Part shown: piece after piece, positions 42,317-54,776 of the stretch | Position numbering within the stretch: the stretch's first letter is position 1 | How the letters are laid out: every line of letters starts with the position of its first letter | Origin: Utricularia gibba | Lineage: Eukaryota > Streptophyta > Magnoliopsida > Lamiales > Lentibulariaceae | DNA length: 64,000 bases | Reading direction: 5' to 3' | NCBI GenBank assembly: GCA_002189035.1 | Contig: NEEC01000012.1 | Location: 2,108,001 to 2,172,000 of the forward strand | The notes under the pieces: generated by a model | The model's input: the letters and a program-made list of their open reading frames with translations, nothing else | The model's database searches: none | Told to the model about the DNA's origin: nothing | Program-made: the position numbers and the translations under genes

Positions 42317-42624
42317 CTATTTCGCGGGGCGGGTATTTTCCGGCGTGGCGGTGCCGGTGGCGACCCTGGCGACATCCATGGCGGTTGCCTCCGGCTTCTT
42401 CTTCGAATACAACGTCAAATATCCGATTAATCCGGTGAACAAAAACCCGCCGATCGCCAGCCGCGCCGGGCATATGGGAATCCTGCCGCGCTGGTGGAGC
42501 ACCTCCGTGCTGTGCTTCGCCGCGGAAGCGGGCCGTGGCTTTCCCTGGAATCCGCCTTCCGGTTCTCCGGCAGGCCATTCCGACTTCCCCCACCTTGTCC
42601 TTCAACGTTTCCCTGTGCAACCAT
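42317..42624 (-). CDS. Small single-pass membrane protein, plant-specific (unnamed family)
   Basis: Minus strand, single exon, about 102 residues if one base is added to the five-base run at 42587-42591. N-terminal part MVAQGNVEGQGG from ATG 42624-42622, Gly/Pro-rich middle, then STEVLHQRGRIPICPARLA, a hydrophobic segment (AIGGFLFTGLIGYLTLYS) and a C-terminal tail KKPEATAMDVARVATG ending in ENTRPAK. I recall such short proteins with VxHQRGR...KKPEA...DVA..T in many plants but no function. As given, the start frame and the C-terminal frame are not continuous, and the start frame ends early. A TATA box (42681-42688) lies 57 bp upstream of the start, supporting this strand over the overlapping plus-strand open frame. 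Confidence 0.6.
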
Positions 42625-42657
42625 TTTTGGAACAATTGGAAGTTACGATGGCATGGA

Positions 42658-42680
42658 GGGGAGGGGAGGGGAGGTTGGGG
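42658..42680 (+). other. Potential G-quadruplex between TATA box and start of the small gene
   Basis: Four GGGG runs separated by A, A and AGGTT lie directly next to the TATA box of the minus-strand gene, where transcription should start. The G strand is the template strand of that gene. The pattern meets the usual four-tetrad quadruplex rule. Confidence 0.6.
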
Positions 42681-42688
42681 TATATATA
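42681..42688 (-). promoter_or_regulatory. TATA box of the small membrane protein gene
   Basis: TATATATA read on the minus strand, 57 bp upstream of the ATG at 42624. This spacing fits a short leader of about 25-30 nt. Confidence 0.6.
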
Positions 42689-43342
42689 GGTGGCTGAGGT
42701 TAGTTAGTTTGTTGACACGTGGACGAAGGAGCTTGAAAACCGGGTTGAATGTATATTTATGAGAATTTATTGAATACAAAAAATACATTTAATAATAAAT
42801 GTAATTAAAAAATTAATACAGAAAGCGCATTATTTTTATATTTATTTTGAAATTTGTTTGAAAATTTTAATTAGGTCAATATTGAGAAAATTCATGTTTA
42901 ATCTTTTTGAATTTGTAACAATGTTATTGGGCTGAATGATGGGTCCGATACTGTTCAATAATAATGGGCTTTACAGAGGGCCCATTACTTCACGGCCCGT
43001 AACAGCTGTAATTTCATCAGTTCCTTCACTCTTGTGGAGTCACTGAAGCTGCCTTAAACCCTAGAATTTCGCCTATTACTGAAAGTCGTCGTTTCCGGTC
43101 GCTGCTCGGAAGCGATCGAATCTTCCATATGTAAGAATCTATCCCACATTTTTCGTCTTCAGAATTCCTGGTGATTGATCTTTGTTTAGTTTGTCAATTG
43201 ATTTTTTTTTTTTTTGGTGGATGTCGATTTTTTCTCCCCTGAGGTTTTGTTTATGTTTATTTTCTTTCAATCATACATTTGACCAGATAAAAGTGTTGAT
43301 ATACTTGGGGTTCCTGTAGACAGTTCGCAAAAAAAGGCAGCA
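42689..43342. other. Intergenic; VDAC 5' leader
   Basis: AT-rich promoter zone followed from about 43020 by the likely VDAC 5' leader, which contains an intron (GTAAGAATC near 43130 to the acceptor before the start codon). No other gene seen. Confidence 0.5.
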
Positions 43343-45354
43343 ATGAGCAAGGGACCTGGCCCTTTTTCTGAAATTGGGAGGCGTGCAAGAGGTAGCCGTA
43401 AAACTCACCTCGCAGATTTGGCTTAGTTGGGTGGATTTTGTTGAGATTGACGTGAAATTCGTTGTCATTTCTTTAGTTACAAGTTCCTCAGAAATCGAGA
43501 TAAAACATCGGACCATGTAAACTTTTCAAACTAATATTGGTAACAGTTTTCCATCATTTAGTTTACTAAAATCCAAAGATGGAGGAACTGCTTCACTTAA
43601 GAAAAATATGAGTACTTTTGTCCAACAATTTTTTTCCGGCTGTGTAACTATTGGGTTACATTTGCAGCAGCGTAGTTGATTCACAAAAATTGATGTAGCA
43701 TGTGTTTATAAGTTTTAAAATACGTTTTGAAGCTTTTTCCCTGATTTCCTCCCTTTCGTAACGCAGATGTTTTGACAAAGGATTACAATTATGATCAGAA
43801 GTTCTCTGTCTCGATTCCAAGTTCCACTGGCATGGTATTTTGATGCACAGCTTTGTTTCCACCCTGATCTACATAGCCATTATTCCGGCACAATCAATGT
43901 TTTCTGGCATTACACTTTGGCTACTGAATTGCTTCAGTCCATGATGCATTGAGATGTTTTGATGATGATGATAAATGTGTTTCCTTTTGGAGTCCGTTGC
44001 TGATGTCTTTTGCATGTGATTTAACACACACGTTTTAACTATCATAGGGAATTACGGCAACTGGGATAAAGAAGGATCAGATCTTTTTTGGTGACCTGAA
44101 TTTGCAGCACAAGGGTGAGAAAACTACAGTTGATGTTAAAGTTTACACTTACTCCAGTGTAAGGAGCAGTTCTACTATGATTTGATCGCATATTTTACTT
44201 CTTTTTGGGTTTGCTTGCTTTTATTATTCCCTCCTTGACGAATTGTCCTTTTACTTACTCTTTCATGGTATTGTCAAAACTAAATCACTGGTGCCATGGC
44301 CTTTTAGGTTACAACAAAGGTGACTTATGACATTTCGGATGGTGCAAAAGCGGCTGTTAGTTTCACTGTACCTGATCACAAGTCTGGAAAGGTAAATTCG
44401 GATGGAGCTATATAATGAGGTTGTGAATTCTGTGTTTGGTAGTCTAGTATTCTTTCGAGGATTTTTCATTACTTGTATTTTCTCTTTCAGCTTGAGGTGA
44501 ATTATCTTCACCCTCATGCTGCATTCAATTCTTCCATTGGGCTGAATCCAAGTCCTCTCCTCGAAGTTGCTGCTGCAATTGGTTCCAAGGATATGTCCAT
44601 TGGTGGGGAGGTTGGGTTTGATACCTCCAGTTCTTCTTTCACCAAATACAATGCTGGGTTAGGCTTTAACAAGCCAGACTTTTCTGCAGCTCTTATCCTG
44701 TAAGCACCTGTATTCATTCTTTTATACCTTTTTCCCTTCGCAGAAATATCAATTTTAGTAATAAAAAGGTGAAACCCGTAATTATGGAATAAAATCCAAG
44801 CTTTGTTGCTGTGTTTATTCTTTCACTGGCGTATGGCACTTCCATATTGTCTTAAATTTCAATATTATTCTTTAGTCCACTTTAATGCCGATTTCAAAAC
44901 TGTTCCTCCAGTTTCGCCTACAGAAAATTTGTGATTCGGGATGCTTTTACCGGAAGTTGATATATCCATCACCCCTGTATCATCTCCTTCGCCTCCTATT
45001 GCTACTATAGTTGAAGTTAATCATGAAAGACTTGTGCCACTTTTGTAGGAGCGACAGGGGGCAAACACTGAAGGCCTCATATGCCCATTTGATCAACCCC
45101 TCCACTGGAACCGAGGTTGCCGCCGAGATGGTGCACAGGTTATCCAGTTTTGAGAACAGCTTCAGTGTGGGAAGCATTCACAGGGTCGACCCTCGCACCC
45201 TCGTCAAGACCCGATTCTCCGACGACGGCAGGATTGCCGTGTCAAGCCAACACGAATGGCGTCCCCGATCACTTGCAACCTTCTCAGCCGAATACAACAC
45301 CAAGGAGAGCAATGCCGCCCCAAGTTCGGGTTCTCCATTGCTCTGAAGCCCTGA
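43343..45354 (+). CDS. Mitochondrial outer membrane porin (VDAC)
   Basis: Voltage-dependent anion channel, a 19-strand beta-barrel for metabolites and ions in the mitochondrial outer membrane. Six exons: 43343-43391, 43767-43834, 44048-44158, 44308-44391, 44491-44699, 45049-45354; total 275 residues against the usual 276. The start MSKGPGPFSEIGRRARD matches the plant VDAC N-terminal helix; further signatures are LTKDYNYDQKFS, GEKTTVDVKVYTYSS and QHEWRPRSLATFS. At 45318-45321 a four-C run is one base short: the given frame ends at 45346 with PSSGSPLL, while one more C restores KFGFSIALKP, the conserved final beta-strand and sorting region, stopping at 45352-45354. A probable consensus error; otherwise a normal gene. 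Confidence 0.9.
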
Positions 45355-48300
45355 AAAGTGCTTGCTTGTCTCTCTTCTTTCATTGCTTATCCGGCGGCTC
45401 TTTCATATTCAAGGGATCTGCGGGGTTATGCAGGTCAGACAAGGTTTTGTTCTGCATTCACGGCATAAATCCTTCCGCCGAGATTCTTTAGCTCAAGAAT
45501 GGGGTCTTGTTGCAAAATAAATTGGCCAGAATTTGTTGTTTAAAAGAAAAAAAAGCATAGAAATTTGGGTCCTTTTTTGAATAACAAATGAGGGAACGAT
45601 ATAATGGGCCGTAGGATAAAAACATAATGGACTCCATTAGTCCTTAATATGTTCACATTGTTTTTAGAATGGGTACGATTAATTTTCAATATTTGATAAA
45701 AATAGTATAATTAAGTTCTATTCATGTATTTATTTTTCAAATTTTTATTTGAATTATTTTTATTTTTATATTTTGAATAATAGTTATAATTGATTTTTAA
45801 TATTTAAAAATCAGATATATTTGATACATATTGTTTTACAATTTGATAAAATTAGTTTTTTATTTTTTTGATCAACCAATGATCTCTGTCAAACGTGAGA
45901 TAATAATAATAAATATTCTTGAAATTTATCTGAAATTGTAATATTGCGATTCTCTACTTTAGTGTGTATGCTAACTAAATGTGACTAATATGCACCTTCG
46001 AAATCTAAAATCAAAGTGTTTCACAAAGAATAAAATTAATTGTACTCAGTATTAAATTTTCCATATTAATATATGTGAACCATAAATGGAAAATGGTAGA
46101 TTTGTAAATAATCCAGTGGGTATGCATCAATCTGGTTTATTATTATTATCTTCATCCGTACGCGCAGGCATCTCCCATGTTGGAGATAAATAATTACTAT
46201 TTTTATTGTAAAAAAAAACCCTAGACATTTATATGCATCCATTTTTCTCCACATTTATTTCCAAAACACGGCAAGAGGACGGGGTACCCACTTGGAGTGT
46301 AATAATTCAAAACGTGTATTGATAAAATGTATTGATGTCAAAACCCTAATAATTATCTAACCAACCTACCCCATAACATGCATGCACAATATTATAATGT
46401 CAAAACCCTAATTGTGTGTCCTTCCTTAATAATACAATCCTAGGTTTCGCGGTGATTAAGATGGGTGGCACATTTGTCTATTCCTTGTTTGAAATTTTTA
46501 TAATTTATTACTACTTTATAATTTCTCATGAACAATTAGAAAATATTATTTTTATTAGAATAAATAATATCAAATCGGAAAATAAAAATGAAATTATTAA
46601 ATATATAATAGATTGTAAATCATTATTAATCAATTAAGTATAATATTTTTTAATGTAATTTATATTTATTATGTATTTAGATTTTCACGTGTGTTTGTTT
46701 AATCCGTTAGATCTTTAATCTTAATACTTTTTGTTCTGTATTTTGAAAATCACTTTTTGAAATGTAATTTTCAATAAAATATAACCTGGATCTCTATTGC
46801 TTTTTAAAAAAATAGAATTCATTCGTACTTGATAATAAAAATGTTTTGAATCATTCGTATTTCGCCCAATACTTCCTCATGACACAGCTATTTCACCATG
46901 GCAGCACCATGTGTAAGTGATATTAGGACAAGAGTCAAGGGATGGGCACGGGATGGCTCAGAAACACCTCGAACTCGTAAGATGCCGAGTTCGCATTCCG
47001 TCATAACTCATGTGTAGGTCCGAATTCGATGACAATGTTTGAGGAGCAGAATCGACTCGTTTAATCCAATTTGTAATAACTCGTTAATTATCATCAACTC
47101 GTATGTTTGTGACTTGAAAGAACTCAGGCTCGTGGAATTACACTCAAAAACTCGTTATAAATAAAGCGAACATCGAATCATTACTGCATAAAATGTCGAA
47201 TTATGCCATTTTGCAATGAAGTATATATATGTTGTTGTCCTAATACCATAAGAACAAAACCCATGTACAACCTTACAAAGCACTCACATTCTGGGATTAT
47301 ATTTTTATATTCAAGGAAAGCATAGAAAAACTGCCCAGAAGAATTAGGAGCTGTCTCCACGTTGACTTATGGTGCTCATTGGCATGAAATATGATTTGGG
47401 AATCGAAAATGTGGTCAAAGTTTTTCGCGAAGGATCATGCGGATGGATAGTGTGATTAGTCAATCTTCAATTCTAGGGTTCAGGAGTGACGTACGTACAT
47501 GGGTTGTGAAATTTCGGACACAATGGTCGTGCCCTGGGACAAAAACATTAAATCCAACATGTGTCACATCTAAGTCAACACGTGCTCATTAAATCCAACC
47601 AACCACAGGCATAGGACGACAAATATTCAAATTAGCCCCCTCCTCCCCTTCCTCCCACTAGCTGATTTAATGGTTAGAACCGTGGAATGTTTGGAGATCG
47701 GCTCGAACCGGAACGATTCAATTTGATTATTGGTAATTTGTAATTGTTGATGTCGCGTATGAATGTGATCACATTGATACCAAAGATCCTCATTATCATG
47801 ATGAACTAGAATGGAAGTTATCTAATACCTTATATATATTGAAATATGATATTTGGTATCAAAATCAAACCCAATCATGTAACCAATGATAAGAAGAGGG
47901 AGTGAGTATCTAAAAGTGGGGAGAATATAAGGTAAGGAGCCTAATTAGGATATCCTAACATTAGTTACAGACGAAGTAAGAGATGTATTTGAATAGAAGG
48001 ATCATTTTAATCCTGTATGAATTCTTTTTTTCGAAGAAATAAAGTTAAAATCATAAGAATTAGAATGTTAGATGAATAATATCGTATAAAAAGAGGTGGG
48101 TGATGACATGTATAACATATGTTGAAATGAAAATTGGTTTTTATATGAATACGAATACCCATAAACCGATTCTACTCGTTTTAAACCGGCCGGTCTAGGG
48201 TTAGTGGGTGTGGTGGAAATTTCACCCTCTCCGATCCCCATTTCTCATTGCTGGTTTAATGCTGACAGGGCGTCAAAGGTGCCATCTATGGCCTCCCCAC

Positions 48301-48494
48301 TCCATGGATCCATCAAAGTCATGGATCCGAGTAAATTGTCGTCGTGATCGATAGAAAAAAATACGAGGGGATTTGAAACACACATAAAATATTAAAGAAC
48401 ACATGTTGGTCTCCGTCAACGCGTTTGCTTTCCACCTCTTCTTTATAAGCGCTTCGAGAAATTCTCTTCATTTGCTCTTCAAAGGAAGGCGGAG
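45355..48494. other. Long AT-rich intergenic region
   Basis: VDAC 3' end, then about 3 kb without recognisable coding sequence, RNA gene or full transposon. Short open frames (for example near 46416-46637) are AT-driven. 46900-47130 contains several GAACTCG-type short motifs that may be the remnant of a repeat. The last 80 bp are the promoter of the first STIG1 gene. Confidence 0.55.
48444..48449 (+). promoter_or_regulatory. TATA box of STIG1 gene a
   Basis: TATAAG 46 bp before the ATG at 48495, in CTTCTTTATAAGCGC. The position is right for a short leader. Confidence 0.5.
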
Positions 48495-49688
48495 ATGGAG
48501 ATGCCGAAGCTTCTACTAATAATCGCCGTCGTCGCTTCGGTTGTGCAAGCGGTTCCCGCGGCTCGAACAAATAGCAAGTTTCTGCAGAGGCGGAGTCGCT
48601 TTGCTCAGACCATGTTTCAGCAACAACAAGGTGAAGAAAGCAAGGTTTTGCTCGCATCTTTTTTTGGGTGGTCGGGAAAGTTATGTTCGGAATATGAAAG
48701 CCCTTTTTTTTCCTTCTATTTCTATAGTGAAGATAGTCGCACGTAATGACAGATCACGGCCATATTGTTAAAAGCTTGTGGTAAGAATGGATTTCGTTCC
48801 CTCGTATTCCTCGCTCACTGTATCTCATATTTCAACAAAGTGGGTAGTGGGTTTGTCGCGGTTGGAGTCCAGAAGAGTGTCTGTGTCTCTGTGTGTGCTA
48901 GTTGACATGTGTGTTTCTGATCGGATTTTGCTTCATTTCTTCTACTTCAGAAAGCAGTATCCTTCGAAGGCCACTTACGACGGCATCCGTATTGAACTGG
49001 AAATCGGAAACATCAAGAACTCGAAGCCTGATTGATGATGCACAGAGATCTGTACAGAAACCCTACAGAAGTTCCAATCTTTGCCAAGTGGGGCTCACGC
49101 AGGGGATTCTTTGCAACGACGAATGCGTCAACACGACATCAAATAACCTCCACTGCGGCGCCTGCAACAACGCATGCGATCCTCAATCCATTTGCTGCGA
49201 CGGCGAATGCGTCACGGGTTCCGATTTCAGATATTGCGGTAAATGCTCAAAAACACATGCGACAGTTGCATTTGCGTTATGTACTCGTAAATGACATGTT
49301 CATTCTCGCTGCAGGAAACAGGATTGTCCAAAGGCCGATCACAGAGATGAATCCATGGAAAGGACGGCAAAAGGGTTATAGAAGCCCAAACCCCGCGACA
49401 GAAATACAAAAACCTAAACCCCAAAACGTTCAAAAACCCTATTCAAGCTCCGGCCTTTGCCAAGTTGGCATCACGCAGGGAACCCTATGCGCCGGCGAGT
49501 GCGTCAACACAACCTCCGACACCTTCAACTGCGGCGCCTGCAACAACATCTGCGACTACCAATCGGAATGCTGTGGCGGGCGATGCGTTAACCTTATGAT
49601 GGACGCCGGAAACTGCGGCGCGTGCAACCGGACGTGCAACAGTTGCTTCGGAGGACTTTGCGACTACGCACACAACGGAGGTGCATGA
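48495..49688 (+). CDS. STIG1-type cysteine-rich secreted protein with one and a half domains (gene a)
   Basis: STIG1 proteins are small secreted Cys-rich proteins of stigma exudate and pollen-pistil signalling. Exons 48495-48630, 48951-49238 and 49315-49688 splice in phase 1 to 265 residues. Exon 1 encodes a signal peptide ([19 protein letters not shown]). Exon 2 carries a propeptide-like region and a first STIG1 domain ([18 protein letters not shown]...) with 10 cysteines, ending at YCG. Exon 3 carries a linker and a complete second domain with 14 cysteines ([18 protein letters not shown]... to CDYAHNGGA). The two share VQKPY.SS..LCQVG.TQG. The 76-bp second intron, if translated, aligns with the missing tail of domain 1 with cysteines lost, then a stop. 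Alternatively intron retention gives a one-domain protein ending at 49294. The first intron site is shared with the other two STIG1 genes. Confidence 0.8.
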
Positions 49689-52600
49689 TCCCCGGCGACT
49701 AAGCTTAGGGGCGTGACATGAAAACATAGCTTGCCCCTGGAAATTTTGGAATCACCTTGTAATCTACCGCCAGAACATGACCACTGATTTTTCGTCCCAT
49801 GTTCTGGTCCGAGGCAACTTAGGGCCCCGAATTTCCCATACACAATCCGGAACGGATTCTCTATACATGTAAATCAACACAACTTTCAAGTACAATTCCA
49901 TCCTCTGTGTTTTCCTGTTTCAACTATGATGATGTAAGAATGCTTTTGGCTATTTTAATGGCCAATATCTTCTTATTACAATTTCATAGAATCATCAACT
50001 TAATACTAGTAAATAGTGTTCTTCAAAATTTTTGAGCATCATTTTTACTTTTGAAAAAGTAAAATGTAGAAGTAGAAATTTATCAAAGAAGTAAAAATAG
50101 AAATAACGTGTTCTGGAAAAATTACAAAAATACATATTTTCAAGAATCTAATAGCAAAAATTGAAATGAAAAGTAGAATTAGCTACTTTATTATGTCTAC
50201 TTTTGTCAAAAATAGAAACATAAATAGTAAAAATAGAGGTAATAACAACACTCAGAACATAGTATTATTCAAATTTTTTGTAATGATTTCAACTATACGA
50301 TTTATTGGCATATAGTTCAACACGACATGTATATAAATTCTTAAAATGTTCATTTAAAAATACGATAGAAATATTGCGATTTACGATTTTTCTTCGATGT
50401 ATCTCTACGCTCTCTTCCATATGAATAGTCAATTACCGTAACCGCAGATTGAAATCCGTAGGTGCCCCCGGGCTACTCTACCGTATGAATACCGTTACTT
50501 TGCAAAGAAACATGAACCCTAGACCGGGAGACCTCCTCCATTTGCAATGACTCGCGATCCAGCGAAACGTGAAGGCAAAGTTGTCCGATCCACTTGGGGC
50601 TTATGTTTTAAATGAGATCCCAGAAATCAAGACCTTGCTTTTTTTGTTCTTTGAATGTAGGATCCCAGTTTTAATTCTAATCTATCAGAAATCTTACTTC
50701 AGTTATTAAACTTGAGATTTTGATATTATTGTCCGTAGAATATTAATAATATATATTCATTATTTGTTAGGATGTTTTAATTTACTGGATTTAAAGGTGG
50801 GTAAGATTAATTTACATAAAAATGAATGATTTGAAAAAAATAGAAGTGTGTTTCGTGGAGAGTATATCTTAAGAAATAATTATTTATCGTATATTTGTCA
50901 AAAAAATTGTAATTAAATTTATATAAAATATTACTAAATTGTCTATAATAGATAATTGGAATAAGTACTTTTTTTTCAAATAATAAAGATAATACTCTAC
51001 TTTATCATTAGGTTATTTGATCAACTCAGCTAATAAAGAGATTTGTGTTTTAGCATGAATAAAATCTTAAATAAAAAATTATTTGGATATGGAATTTATG
51101 GTAGTAAATATAAATTCTTACCAAATATGCGATTAGAAGGAATTATTTAACATATAATAGATTTTATATTCTATGAAATGAGTCCTAAATTTCTAAATTT
51201 AAATAAAAAAACAAGAAATATAAATACCAGGTTGCTTAATATTCAATATTAATTATGATTTTACACGATTTAAAAAACAAAAAAAATTACGGTGCACTTC
51301 TACTTCATACGATAAATAGTTCAATTTATTTTTTAAAAAAGATAATTACATTTTCAGCCTCAGATGTAAAATAAAAGAGGCACGTGGACACATTGGGCCA
51401 CCAGCCAGCGCGTGGTGGACACAAAATTGGGCCAAATTGGGGGTTTTGGTGAAAATCCTACCTCCCGTATTTAGAAATGAATTTGAATCAAATCGAATTT
51501 AATAATTTATAATTATATTTGAATAAATCGAATTTAATAATTTTTAATTATATTTCTAAAATATTTATAAAAATTAAAATTCTTGTTTTACAAAAATGAA
51601 ACGCATTCTTCCATTTAATCATGAGATTTTATTAAATCAATAATTTTAAAGTACTGGTTCGAATCCTTACAAGACCCCGTCACTTTCACTTTAAATATAT
51701 ATTTTTATATAAAATAAGAAGCAAATTACATTTAAATAATTTATTAAATTAAAATACGGGCATTTATTAATCTACTTTAGGCAGGCCGCGTTCTTAAACT
51801 TGGTAGCAGTAGTAAGTACTACTGCAAGTACCAATTTATTAATACCACAATTAATGGTTAATTATTCCACTCAGTGTGTGAGTGGGTGTTTTGCTGGGGA
51901 TTATAATATTAAAATTTAATTTGATAACTGATTAATTAAATTGTTAAAAAGGTTAAAAAATGAAATTCAAATGGAGAGCAAATGCGGCAGCTTTCGTTTA
52001 GATAAATTTCATGTCGGTGCTCCGGTGTATATATATATATATCATTATTAAAGATATCACATTGGAAAGTGCTCAAAGTACAGAATTAAAATAGGGTCAG
52101 AGGTAATTAATTAAATGGATTAATTATGGTCACATTAAAGCCTCTTGACTTGGAAGTGAACCCAATCACACGGTATGATACACGTTTGATTGTGATTATA
52201 TTCAAAATTACTTTTCTAGAAATACTTCTGATAGTTTTTTAAAAAAATATATTGGTTTTAGATTTTTATTACATTTGAAATAAAAATGGCATATTTTTTT
52301 ATTACAAAATTGATTCTTAAATAATTTTACCAAAATAGAAATTGTTCTAAACAAATAATTAAGGTCTTGTTTGATATGTTGATTTATGATGAATTTAATA
52401 AAATTATATTATTTAATATGTAGGTATAATTATATCAATTACACAGGTATAATCATTATTATAATAATATATTACCCTCATCTATGTATACTCAAGAGGG
52501 GATATGAGTATTTTTATACTCAAACAAAACCTAAGAGTCGTGAAAATATTTAAATACCCAAATACAAAACACTTAATTTCTACTCTCTTTTTTTTGTAAC

Positions 52601-53224
52601 ATATAATATGAATATATTTCTTGGTACTCTGATAATCAAAATGGCATTACCAAGTACAATTCATACCAAAGCACAAGGATACGTTTTTTTTTTTTTGGAG
52701 CTTTTTTTTGACATTTTTAATAATATAAATGTAACTATATAAAAAAATGAGAAGATCCTTAAGTTCTCACGAAATAGAACCCTAAACACGACTCATTGTA
52801 CTAACGTTTTTATTTTATTTAAATTTATTGATACAACTTGTTGAACTAAAAGTACAAATTTAGATGATCATGTTTTTTATATACACATTGTCATTTAGAC
52901 ACCTTTTTTAAATTTCAATTTTTTTTGAGTAGATGTGTTAGCATAGAAACTTAACTCTGGTAATTATTATGAATCAGGTGTAAAAATTAACGGATTTTTG
53001 TCCAATTTGGTTCATCGATTTTCTCAGTGGTCCGAGTCGGTTCAACACGAAGCTATACTCCCCAGGTGCATACCATCTGATTTTATTGTCTTTTTCTGGA
53101 CGATTATAACCTATTCCTTGTTAGATTTGCTGAGGCTGAAGAATGGTACGCAGTTAATTCCGTATTTAGTGAAGATGTAGAAAAAGTGTGATGGTGTTCA
53201 AGAGTCAATGCTATGCTATCAGGA
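49689..53224. other. AT-rich intergenic region
   Basis: No gene recognised. A GC-richer island at about 50400-50640 has no coherent frame. A pol III B-box-like GGTTCGAATCC at 51656-51666 has no matching A box. A hairpin-forming inverted repeat lies at 51800-51834 and a TA run near 52026-52041. The end is the promoter of STIG1 gene b. Confidence 0.55.
51800..51834. repeat. Short inverted repeat (hairpin)
   Basis: TTGGTA and GCAGTAGTA are followed by their complements TACTACTGC and TACCAA, with two loop bases in the centre and a 3-base bulge on one side. Could be a remnant of a transposon end or a terminator-like fold; no function inferred. Confidence 0.5.
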
Positions 53225-53230
53225 TATAAA
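53225..53230 (+). promoter_or_regulatory. TATA box of STIG1 gene b
   Basis: TATAAA within GATATAAACCTCCTCCCACC, 58 bp before the chosen ATG. A nearly identical block stands before STIG1 gene c. This argues against the upstream in-frame ATG at 53213, which lies before the TATA box. Confidence 0.65.
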
Positions 53231-53287
53231 CCTCCTCCCACCAACCTCAGTTTGATCACAGCTGCAGCCATTATTACATCCAGTAAG

Positions 53288-53901
53288 ATGATGAAGATGG
53301 TCATAATTCTGCTCCTCTTCTCGGGGTTTGCGGCGCTCGTGGTCGTGATTCCGCACCTCAGATCGGAGATTCGAAATCTGCAACGACGCTTCGGAACTGT
53401 CTTTCGGAAAGAACAAGGTGAAAAGGAACACAAGGAGTTGCAAATCCAGGGTATGAAGATGCAGTTTTCCTTGTGTGATTTCCCACGATTCCCACCTTTT
53501 TTTGGTCTTCAAGATGTGTGTTTCTACTAAAAAGAAAACATTTTTTTGTGTTCTTAGAAAAAATTGTGCCTGGAAGTTGGGAGCCTGCGATACGGCTGCC
53601 GGAATCCAGATTCAAAGCGAGGAATGTGACGAAAAGAAGGGAGATCAAAGTCAGCAAGAAGAAAACGCGATGCACACTGCCGGCGGGAAAGGGAATCATC
53701 TGCAGCAACGTATGCGTTAACACGAACTCCGATCCGTCCAACTGCGGAAGCTGCGGCAAGAAGTGCCGGTTCCGGTGGCTCTGCTGCGGTGGTAAGTGCG
53801 TCAACGTTATGAAGGAGACGAAGCACTGCGGCACATGCAATCATACAAAATGCAAGACGTGTGTCTTTGGAATGTGCGATTATGCACATGGAGACGAGTA
53901 G
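53288..53901 (+). CDS. STIG1-like cysteine-rich protein (gene b)
   Basis: Exons 53288-53417 and 53558-53901 join in phase 1 at the same site as gene a and encode 157 residues. MMKMVIILLLFSGFAALVVV is a signal peptide or anchor, followed by a basic stretch with NLQRRF and KVSKKK. The C-terminal STIG1 domain has 14 cysteines: RCTLPAGKGIICSNVCVN, NCGSCGKKC, LCCGGKCVNV, HCGTC, CKTCVFGMCDYAHG. The protein is expected to be secreted. It is closer to gene c than to gene a. An AT-rich intron of 140 bp separates the exons. No lesion seen. Biological role (stigma, exudate or cell-wall signalling) is inferred from the family only. Confidence 0.88.
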
Positions 53902-54776
53902 GGGTAGCATTGTCAATTTAGCGCCTCTAGGGTTAGTATAGTCAATTCAACTACGCATTGATTTTCTTAAATAATATTTCTTAATTATATATAATATAAA
54001 AATTAATATTTAATACTATGAATCATACATTCTAATAATTTTGTTACTTAAAAATGGTAAAATACAATTTTTTCAATAATTTTATTTGTTTATTTTTTTA
54101 ATGAATATTTTCTAGTCTTCTACAAAACTTCTTTTGAATTCTAAAAGAATATAAAATATATCAATTATGCACATTTTCAAATATGATCAATTTATTATAA
54201 AATTTTATTTAATTATGAATATTTCATATAAATTTAATTATTAAACTTCTTTAAGATCATTTTTATTAATATCCAAAAATACTAATGTGGTATTTTCGAA
54301 AATTGAGTTATTGAATTTTCTTTATTAAATTTATTTTACATTTGTATCAATTTTCGAAAATCATAATATTAAAATAATAGTACAAATTATATTTTAAACT
54401 GTTTCTAAAAGAAAATCAAATTTATTTATTTCAATTTTTATAAAAAATGAAAAACAACTGTATTCATTTCCAAAAATATTTTCTCATTTTCGAAAATACT
54501 GATGTGGTATTTCTGGAAATAGGTAGAGATGCTCTAGCAAACATTAGATAATCAATTAATCTATCCAACAAAACACACATTGTTTTCAAAATTTACCAAC
54601 ATTTATTTTTAACTAAATTAAATAGAGAAAAATTATTATTTCAGAAATTACATAGTAACTGCCAGTGCCTTCTGTCCTCGATCCACCTCCACCTAGAACC
54701 AGCAAGCGCAGCAAATCAGACAAGAGAAACACAGAGGGCAGAAACAGAGATAGAAAAAAAAGGGGCGGTGGATTGG
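53902..54776. other. AT-rich intergenic between STIG1 b and tetraspanin 3' end
   Basis: Very AT-rich, with no coding sequence. About 54640-54776 is GC-richer and likely the 3' untranslated region of the minus-strand tetraspanin gene. Confidence 0.5.

Noticed and set aside
42288-42689. Plus-strand open frame of 133 codons over the small membrane protein
   Set aside because: It is the antisense of a better candidate: the minus strand has a TATA box, a membrane segment and a familiar KKPEA...DVA tail.
46416-46637. 73-codon open frame in the VDAC-STIG1 intergenic region
   Set aside because: AT-driven composition (Ile, Asn, Lys, Tyr) with no homology or signals.
49315-49688. Second STIG1 domain of gene a as an independent gene
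   Set aside because: It has no signal peptide exon, no promoter-like sequence and a good acceptor at its left edge, so a joined exon is the simpler reading.
51656-51666. GGTTCGAATCC, a perfect pol III B box, as a tRNA or SINE
   Set aside because: No A box at the right distance, no cloverleaf arms and no clear SINE tail were found.
53213-53287. Earlier in-frame ATG for STIG1 gene b
   Set aside because: It precedes the TATA box at 53225-53230, so it would not be in the mRNA; the ATG at 53288 starts a signal peptide directly.
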